In this document: positions 8,724 through 14,441 of the stretch, one piece after another
Layout of the letters: each line of letters begins with the position of its first letter
Position numbering within the stretch: position 1 is the stretch's first letter
Source: Cyclostephanos tholiformis
Lineage: Eukaryota > Bacillariophyta > Thalassiosirophyceae > Thalassiosirales > Thalassiosiraceae
Assembly: GCA_036939975.1 (NCBI GenBank)
Contig: JALLPB010000585.1
Coordinates: forward strand, 1 to 14,441
DNA: 14,441 nt
Direction of reading: 5' to 3'
Notes under the pieces: generated by a model
Told to the model about the DNA's origin: nothing
Seen by the model: only the letters and a program-made list of their open reading frames with translations
The model's database searches: none
Translations under genes and position numbers: made by a program

Positions 8724-9692
8724 ATGACGACGAGATTCGAATTGCTCGTGCTTCTGCTGGGCATCATCATCGTTGCCCCTCGATCGGTATCACCGTTCGC
8801 CCCCGTCGGCCAACGAAAACGCGCCGATAGCATCAATCCCACGTCGTCGTCCAGGGGAGGAGGGACGGCATACCATGCCGTATTCGGGCGGCTCATCGGC
8901 GGCGGTAGTCGCTGCGGAGGCGTGGACGGCACCGCCGGCATCGTGCGGCTGACGATTCCCGGACGGCGCGCACGACGGTACGCGCGGCCCTCCTCCCTGT
9001 CGGCCGCCGCCATGACGATCCCGCCGCGACTCGCGTTGGTCGGGTCGGCGATAGGCGCGTTCTACAGGTCATACCCCGCATTGTCGAGCTTCCTCACCGC
9101 GGCGATATTGGCGTCGGCCGCCGACGGGATGGCGCAGTACGCGGACGAATGCGTTACGAAATTCGACGTCAGGCGGAACGTCGCCATGATCCTGTACGGA
9201 GGATTCGTCTCGGGTCTGTGCGTGGAATTCATGTACGGTTCCATCTTCCCGGTAATATTCGGCAATGGCGGCGACGGTCGGGGGGGATTCCACAGAGCGA
9301 TACGCATGACCCTGCTCGACGAGTGCGTCAATGCGCCGATATTGTGGCTGCCCCCCGCATACGTCGCCCAGGCGATGATGTATCGCACACCGAAGCGGGA
9401 GGCATTGCGCAAGTATATAAATGACATCGTGCAGCATGGATTGTTAACGAAGTACTGGAGCCTTTGGATACCGATGTCGATCGTGAATTTCTCCTTCGTT
9501 CCTATGCACTTTAGGGTGGCGTTCGTCGCGATCGTGTCGTTCTTCTGGATGATCATACTTTCGATAGTGGCGAATAGGAAAGGCGCAGTCGTTGACATCG
9601 GCGGCGATGGCGATGACGATGACGGGGATATTGACGAGAAAATCTGCGAGGCGGAACCACGTGCCAAGTTGAACCCCCGTGCGTGGGATTGA
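8724..9692 (+). CDS. Mpv17/PMP22-family membrane protein, possible plastid presequence
   Basis: A 322-residue protein in one exon. The C-terminal two thirds (about 110-285) match the Mpv17/PMP22 family, small integral proteins of inner organelle membranes in mitochondria, peroxisomes and plastids. Visible marks are the first helix after YPALSSFL, D-G-M-A-Q near 134-138, DECVNAPI near 199-206, and the family core Y-W-x-L-W-I-P (244-250), N-F (255-256), V-P (259-260), R264 and W275. The N-terminus has a hydrophobic stretch (7-18) followed by SVSPFAP (21-27) and then a Ser/Arg-rich, basic segment to about 90. That is the layout of a diatom bipartite plastid presequence, although Pro before the Phe is not a typical cleavage residue. 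An acidic Asp/Gly run (292-306) follows the last membrane segment. Met97 is an alternative start that would remove the presequence. Confidence 0.92.
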   Translation: MTTRFELLVLLLGIIIVAPRSVSPFAPVGQRKRADSINPTSSSRGGGTAYHAVFGRLIGGGSRCGGVDGTAGIVRLTIPGRRARRYARPSSLSAAAMTIPPRLALVGSAIGAFYRSYPALSSFLTAAILASAADGMAQYADECVTKFDVRRNVAMILYGGFVSGLCVEFMYGSIFPVIFGNGGDGRGGFHRAIRMTLLDECVNAPILWLPPAYVAQAMMYRTPKREALRKYINDIVQHGLLTKYWSLWIPMSIVNFSFVPMHFRVAFVAIVSFFWMIILSIVANRKGAVVDIGGDGDDDDGDIDEKICEAEPRAKLNPRAWD

Positions 9693-9938
9693 TCTGCATC
9701 ATTCATGAGTAGCGTGGATGTCCCAAGCGGAATGCCAATTTTTGCACTAAAAACTGTCGGTGCTATTCTTTATCATTACAATTGTTAATGCGAATGTTAC
9801 ACCGAAATGGTTTCCTTTCTGTAAGTCTGTCTTATTTAACACCATGATTCCGCCTCCGAGTACTTTACGCTTGCATTGCTAATTATTGATCAGAATGCAG
9901 ATGGTCGTGTCCCTTTCAATTTAGTGGGCTTGCAGACA
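9693..9938. other. Convergent 3' intergenic region
   Basis: These 246 bp separate the stop codons of the Mpv17-like gene (+) and the zinc-ribbon gene (-). It is AT-rich, with no canonical AATAAA close to either stop codon; variant A/T-rich strings (aattgttaatg on plus, TTAAATAAG on minus) may serve. No gene or repeat is seen. Confidence 0.6.
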
Positions 9939-12900
9939 CTATGGAACTTCATAGTTAATGCCAAATCTACCGTTCTGGGGTGGGTATGGGTATGATATCG
10001 GATGATGGTAACCGGCAGCAATAGGGTCATTGTACCCTCCTCCAGAAATGAAGGGATGATCCAACGCAGCGGCAACAGACGCATCCGAAAAATGTGGTGT
10101 AGCCATTGTTTTATGGTTCCTTAAGGCGATATTTTCTTCAATCCGCTGGTGTTGCGCCAGCGACAATGGATCAACACCCCGAGCCATGGTCGCTTGGTTC
10201 ATCGATGCCATCCGTGCTCCGAACGTCTGATGCTGCGCCAACAGCAATGAATCGAAGGTTCGTGGAGTTGGGTGGAGGTGGTTGAATCCATAACGCTCTT
10301 TTTCGTGAAGACTTTTGGGCGCGATATGTGGGAAAGGTAACGGTCCGTACGTAGAAGTTGAACGAGAGAACTGCTCCTCCGGTAAAAATCTCGGATGACC
10401 GTATCCATTATCTGAGTAATGCAACTCACGAGGATGTTGAGACATCATAGGTCGCTGGTAATGATGATCTGGGTAGAATGGTTCGGATTCTGTCCGTCTT
10501 GACAGTGGTGAGGGCCTCCTTGCCTCGACCAATCGTTCTCCTGTGCGTGAAGTTGCATTTGTGAAACCACTTCTAGGTGAATATGGCAAAAGGTGATTTG
10601 GTTTCATTGATTGTGTCGCCCTTGCCAAGGATGGTCTCATAGCATGAGTGTCATCAGGCAATGGTAATAATTGGTAATGGTGATGATGTTGCGAAGGAGG
10701 TTGTCGGACTGACATCAGTGTTGTGGTTGATGTCCTTCTTGGCGTGGTATCTGATTCGAATGATACTTTCGTCCTCGCAAGATCTGGCGTGGTTAGAGAT
10801 GGCAGCAACAGATGTGATTTCATTGACGCAGCTCTCTTACTCATTCGTATGCTTGATGCTGACATGGATCGACGATGACGACTGTCATCTACACGAGCGT
10901 GATGACGAGTTATTGTCAATTGACTTGGCCTGTTGGGTGCATCAAAAGTAGATAATGTAGATTTCGATGATACTGATTCAGCAATGCTACTTATTCTTCC
11001 GCTGCTTTCGCTGCACTCGCTGAGGTTATCATCAACTTCATGATAACCGCGAGGGCTAAGAGGTTGTATCGAACGGCGGTTCCTCGGAGTTTCAGTTGTA
11101 TAGGGGTGGTGCTCGTTATGAACCTCGCGATTACCCCCCCATCTGTAACTTCTCTGAGAGGTATCTTTTTTGCGCTTGTCGGATGCTCCTCGAAGTTTTA
11201 TCAAGTAGCTCGACGATATCGAGATCTGATCGACCGTGCTGGAATCAATTGTAGACTCGTCAGAGCTGTCATAGATATGACAATCGCCATCATCTTTAAA
11301 TTGTTGGGTGTCGGATATGCGGTTGGCATTACTAGACCCGCGGTATTTAGAATTGCTAATGCTTCCCCGATGACTGTACTGCGAAGCAGAAGCCGCCGAG
11401 TATAGATCCTCGTCAGGACTAGGTGCAGACTTTTTTTTTGTTTCGTTCAAATGCCACTCCATCTTCTCAGCAACGCTATCATGCTCGGCCATTTTAGAGT
11501 CAACTTTCTCTTCCACTATTGTTGCAGTTTCTTTTTCTCCATCGCACAGCTGTGTTCTTCCCTTTATCTTATTCTTTCGATCGTTCCTAGCTTTCACCAT
11601 CACATCCAGCGCTTCACGCGCGCTTGCTGCGGCTAACTTTGCCTCCCTGTGCTTTCGTATGGCATCGGCTTCAAGTTGCGCTATTCGTTTCTGTTGCACT
11701 TTGATGCTTGAGGATAGGGACGTTGTTGACAAGGAGGAGTGAGGTAAATCGTTGGCTGCTGCTGAAGCTACCGTACGAGTTGCTCGAACCACTTCATTTT
11801 CAGCATCTCTAGAATTGGCTGTTAGAATTTCCTCCGCCCTGTTCAAAGTGACCAGTTTGATTTGAGTTTCACTTGTGGCGCCGCGAAGTGATGAGGTATT
11901 TTTATCATCACCTGTGATAGATTCACTAGTCACAGCGAATTCAATTCTGCTCAATAATCTATTAGTGGCGACCATAGTCGGTCTATGTGACCTCTGTGAC
12001 ACTACAGATGATCCAGAGGAGAGGTTGTCCTTGTTCGGCACATCAGATGATGCCTTCTCCTTGCTTGACAAATTTTCATCGACCTGTTTGCAACTATCCT
12101 CGGTCCCCACATGGACAACGGACGAAGAGCCGGAATTATCGGTGAACGAAGTCGATCTATGTGACCTCTGTGAAACTACAGATGACCCAGAAGAGAGACT
12201 GTCCTTGTTCGACACATCAGATGATGCCTTCTTCATGCTTGACAAATTTTCATCAACCTGTTTGCGACTATCTTTCGTCCCCACATGGACAACGGAATTA
12301 TCGGTGAACGGAGTCGGTCTCTGTGACCTCTGTGACCTCTGTGACCTCTGTGATTCAGAAGATGCGTCGTTCTTGTTTCCACTGAACACTCTAGAAGAAG
12401 GTGATGTTGCAGCAAGCGTCGCTGTAGACTTCTGTGTAGATGAAATTATGTCTTCATCAAACGGCAACACAATCTTCTCTTCACGAATGCATTTGAATGC
12501 TAAATATTTCTTCTCGTCATCTGGTACACTCGAATCAACTAGTGATGCTTGAGGCTTTGCTTCAGTTGGAGGTAAACTAATTAGTTTAGACCTAGACCCA
12601 CTCTCATCTTGATGCTCCCGCTGCTTTAGTGGTTGCATGTTTGAAGCATCATGGGTTGCATGTTCATTGGTATAGGAAGAGAGTGCCGATTCTTTCGTAC
12701 TGATATCGGTATGATCGTTCCTCTCAACATGCATCGGTAATGTGGTGGTGAATGCACCTGTCCGTTTCGTAACATAGCCGGAGACTTCAAGCTTTTCTTG
12801 TACACGAGTAGCCTTGGCCATCAGTGCCCTGTGACGAAGTTCGTCGAAGAAGTCGTCACGGTAGATAATTGCTTTGTCGACAGCTGGAGTCGGCGGTTGC

Positions 12901-14117
12901 TCGTTACTTTCATCGTTCAAGCTATCCTCATCATTCAGCACGAAATTTTTCATACTATTCTCCCATGCAGGCATGTAACTTTTTTTTTGACCAGCGGGAT
13001 TTTCTTTTGCCAAGTTATTGATTGTCGTGCGCTTATTAGAATGATTTCCCACTCTCATTTCCCCTGGCGTTGAAGAGGACATACTTGTTGTGACCTTCTT
13101 TGAGGGTACATTCACCAGATTTTCGGAGCGAACCAAATCACTCAATACACCATTTGTTTCCAGAATGATTTTTGTCGCAAATGCCTTTCCTTTTGCATAA
13201 CTATCCATTGTGTTTGACATATCAGCTATGCCGGCTTCACCACTTGGTTGTTGGGGCCGGTGAGTGCTCTCGTCAATCTTGTCCAACGAATGGGCGTCCT
13301 CTATCCTGATATTATTGGTGGACTCTTCTCCTCCACCTTTTCTTCCTTCAGAGAATAATACCGAAGACGCACTCAACTTGACGATTTCTGCTGCTAACAG
13401 TGCCAGCTGCCGATTTTTTCCGCCATCAGTGTCTTGTGAAACTTCGTTGTCGCCCTTTTCATTTTTCGCATCGACATTGGTGTCATGCAGATTTCTTGGA
13501 GAGGTATTATTTTTATCCAAGTGTGATGGTTGATGTTGTGCAGGTGAATTTTCGTCATCGACATCGCACTCGGCACTAGTAGACACATTGCCAGAAACCC
13601 AGCTCGAAGATGACTGTCCACCGGAAGAAGGCGGTCCTTCGGATGGTGTTCCTTCGTCAAGAATGTTAAGCAGGCGTTCGATTTCGTCACAGTCCTCGAT
13701 ATCAATGGGCGCCCAAGTTTTAATGTGACTTGCGCTTGGGTCGGGTGAAGGCCATGGCGCAATTTCTATCCCATCTTCGGTCACCCTGATAACATTCTCG
13801 GCATTTTGACCCAGCCCGCGATCACATTCTTCATTCCGAGATTCTTGCAGTGCCGTTCCTAATTCAGTTTCACTACCGCTGTATGGTGAATCTAAATTCT
13901 TGGAAATAAGTTGCTCCATGCACACGACGCATCGCACAATGCCCCGGTGGGTCATCAATGGGACACCGCAATCAGGACATGTGAAGGATGTTGCTTGATA
14001 ACCCTGTAACATCCTCTTTGCAAGTTTTTTCGCAGCATTCGCTCTGATGAACGTCGGCGAGGTTACTGCAATATCAACGCCGCGACTGGCGGGGTATCTG
14101 TTCGACCCCTCAACCAT
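9939..14117 (-). CDS. Large disordered protein with N-terminal p27-autoantigen zinc ribbon
   Basis: A 1392-residue single-exon protein. Residues about 25-70 match the Sjogren/scleroderma autoantigen p27 (SSSCA1/ZNRD2) type domain: AAKKLAKRMLQGY followed by a zinc ribbon with C47-X2-C50-X12-C63-X2-C66 (CPDCGVPL, CVVC). The human protein of this family is about 200 residues, so this one carries a tail of over 1300 residues. The tail is rich in Ser, Asn, Thr, Asp, Arg and His and looks disordered. Exceptions are a charged, Ala-rich coiled-coil-like helix at about 800-848 and repeats at about 588-712 and 1288-1339. Many R-R-S/R-x-S sites around 1050-1150 could be kinase targets. Start codon context ACAATGG is good. 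Function is unknown; family members have been linked to centromere or mitotic roles, but I cannot extend that to this protein. Confidence 0.9.
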   Translation of the reverse strand: MVEGSNRYPASRGVDIAVTSPTFIRANAAKKLAKRMLQGYQATSFTCPDCGVPLMTHRGIVRCVVCMEQLISKNLDSPYSGSETELGTALQESRNEECDRGLGQNAENVIRVTEDGIEIAPWPSPDPSASHIKTWAPIDIEDCDEIERLLNILDEGTPSEGPPSSGGQSSSSWVSGNVSTSAECDVDDENSPAQHQPSHLDKNNTSPRNLHDTNVDAKNEKGDNEVSQDTDGGKNRQLALLAAEIVKLSASSVLFSEGRKGGGEESTNNIRIEDAHSLDKIDESTHRPQQPSGEAGIADMSNTMDSYAKGKAFATKIILETNGVLSDLVRSENLVNVPSKKVTTSMSSSTPGEMRVGNHSNKRTTINNLAKENPAGQKKSYMPAWENSMKNFVLNDEDSLNDESNEQPPTPAVDKAIIYRDDFFDELRHRALMAKATRVQEKLEVSGYVTKRTGAFTTTLPMHVERNDHTDISTKESALSSYTNEHATHDASNMQPLKQREHQDESGSRSKLISLPPTEAKPQASLVDSSVPDDEKKYLAFKCIREEKIVLPFDEDIISSTQKSTATLAATSPSSRVFSGNKNDASSESQRSQRSQRSQRPTPFTDNSVVHVGTKDSRKQVDENLSSMKKASSDVSNKDSLSSGSSVVSQRSHRSTSFTDNSGSSSVVHVGTEDSCKQVDENLSSKEKASSDVPNKDNLSSGSSVVSQRSHRPTMVATNRLLSRIEFAVTSESITGDDKNTSSLRGATSETQIKLVTLNRAEEILTANSRDAENEVVRATRTVASAAANDLPHSSLSTTSLSSSIKVQQKRIAQLEADAIRKHREAKLAAASAREALDVMVKARNDRKNKIKGRTQLCDGEKETATIVEEKVDSKMAEHDSVAEKMEWHLNETKKKSAPSPDEDLYSAASASQYSHRGSISNSKYRGSSNANRISDTQQFKDDGDCHIYDSSDESTIDSSTVDQISISSSYLIKLRGASDKRKKDTSQRSYRWGGNREVHNEHHPYTTETPRNRRSIQPLSPRGYHEVDDNLSECSESSGRISSIAESVSSKSTLSTFDAPNRPSQLTITRHHARVDDSRHRRSMSASSIRMSKRAASMKSHLLLPSLTTPDLARTKVSFESDTTPRRTSTTTLMSVRQPPSQHHHHYQLLPLPDDTHAMRPSLARATQSMKPNHLLPYSPRSGFTNATSRTGERLVEARRPSPLSRRTESEPFYPDHHYQRPMMSQHPRELHYSDNGYGHPRFLPEEQFSRSTSTYGPLPFPHIAPKSLHEKERYGFNHLHPTPRTFDSLLLAQHQTFGARMASMNQATMARGVDPLSLAQHQRIEENIALRNHKTMATPHFSDASVAAALDHPFISGGGYNDPIAAGYHHPISYPYPPQNGRFGINYEVP
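10101..10256 (-). repeat. Two-copy 25-residue repeat near the C-terminus
   Basis: Residues 1288-1312 and 1315-1339 of the zinc-ribbon protein align without gaps. Shared positions include D-x-L-x-L-A-Q-H-Q at the start and T-M-A at the end. The copies are separated by Arg-Gly. It is probably a diverged internal duplication; role unknown. Confidence 0.7.
11981..12354 (-). repeat. Coding tandem repeat (174/162 bp) with a 9-bp microsatellite
   Basis: On the plus strand the landmark '(g/a)tct(a/c)tgtgacctctgtga' occurs at 11981, 12155 and 12317. The first interval is 174 bp (58 residues) and the second 162 bp (54 residues), differing by four residues (GSSS). Each protein unit reads roughly S-Q-R-S-H-R, T-D-N-S, V-V-H-V-G-T, K-Q-V-D-E-N-L-S-S, then S-S-D-V and N-K-D. 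The last unit has its 'ctctgtgac' 9-mer expanded to four copies (about 12318-12352), coding for repeated S-Q-R. All length changes keep the frame. The copies are similar enough to look recent. Confidence 0.9.
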
Positions 14118-14366
14118 TGTTTTGTGATATTGTATTTATGTTACGAATCAAGAGAAAAGTGGCTCCTTGGGAGAAGGATGAAGGATTTCGTTTTATCTTA
14201 CACATCTCAGGCTTGCCCCTATTCAGTTGTGTAAGAGGGGCGGGAGGCGTCCGTTACATCGGAAGTAGCGATTTTTAGTATTCATTCCTTTTAGTGTAGA
14301 ATGAATTTGAGATTTGGAGAGGGTGTTGGCGTTGAAAAGGACAAGCCGATCTACACCGTAGAAGCT

Positions 14367-14397
14367 GGGGCATAAGAAACGCCGGGGCATAAGAAAC
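14367..14397. repeat. Direct repeat of ggggcataagaaac
   Basis: The 14-mer ggggcataagaaac occurs at 14367-14380 and again at 14384-14397, a period of 17 bp. It lies about 250 bp upstream of the zinc-ribbon start codon. Confidence 0.85.
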
Positions 14398-14412
14398 ACT
14401 AGCCTAGGCCCA

Positions 14413-14427
14413 TAACACAAAGTGTTA
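14413..14427. repeat. Palindrome TAACAC-AAA-GTGTTA
   Basis: Perfect 6-bp arms around a 3-bp spacer, shortly after another palindrome, gcctaggc (14402-14409). It could be a dimer-binding site or chance. Confidence 0.7.
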
Positions 14428-14441
14428 CGTAAAGGTCATTG

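Larger units (their letters stand above)
14118..14441. promoter_or_regulatory. Upstream region of the zinc-ribbon gene
   Basis: These 324 bp precede the start codon of the minus-strand gene and run to the window edge. A minus open frame at 14223-14420 has no recognisable domain and is not called. Two 14-bp direct repeats (14367-14380 and 14384-14397) and a 15-bp palindrome (14413-14427) are present and could be regulatory, without further proof. Confidence 0.5.

Noticed and set aside
9062..9706. Minus-strand 214-codon open frame
   Set aside because: It is the antisense of the Mpv17-like gene; its length reflects high GC content, and only the plus frame matches a family.
11875..12552. Plus-strand 225-codon open frame rich in CDLCD repeats
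   Set aside because: The apparent Cys-rich repeat is the antisense reading of the SQR/SHR-coding repeat. The opposite frame belongs to a 1392-codon open frame with an identifiable zinc ribbon.
14223..14420. Minus-strand 65-codon open frame upstream of the zinc-ribbon gene
   Set aside because: No domain, short, and in the expected promoter or 5' UTR region.

Overview
The window is nuclear DNA from a eukaryote, most likely a diatom or close stramenopile relative. Five protein genes have short spliceosomal introns (71-109 nt, GT...AG), with no operons or bacterial ribosome sites. One protein starts with a hydrophobic signal followed by an S-P-F-A-P motif, like the bipartite plastid presequences of diatoms. 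Another is a Zn2Cys6 regulator with a stretched last cysteine loop. No species can be named from the sequence alone.

Layout. 1-1062 is the end of a tandem satellite array with a unit of about 190 bp; it starts before the window and contains a 17-nt string identical to the end of an Illumina adapter. 1063-2448 is AT-rich and gene-poor, with a diverged 124-bp direct repeat. Then come five genes on strictly alternating strands: a Zn2Cys6 transcription factor (-, 2449-5077, two exons), an RBBP9-like serine hydrolase (+, 5259-5970, two exons), an organellar-type ABCB half-transporter (-, 6012-8364, four exons), an Mpv17/PMP22-family membrane protein with a possible plastid presequence (+, 8724-9692), and a 1392-residue, mostly disordered protein with an N-terminal p27-autoantigen-type zinc ribbon (-, 9939-14117). 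The last 324 bases are the upstream region of that gene.

The alternating order creates two head-to-head promoter regions (181 and 359 bp) and two tail-to-tail junctions (41 and 246 bp). The 181-bp divergent promoter between the Zn2Cys6 regulator and the hydrolase holds a perfect TCCCCGG-AAC-CCGGGGA inverted repeat, which contains CGG-N3-CCG, the type of site that Zn2Cys6 proteins bind. Autoregulation, or control of the hydrolase by its neighbour, is therefore a testable hypothesis. I found no mobile-element genes, RNA genes, CRISPR arrays or defence system. I see no evidence that the five genes form one pathway.
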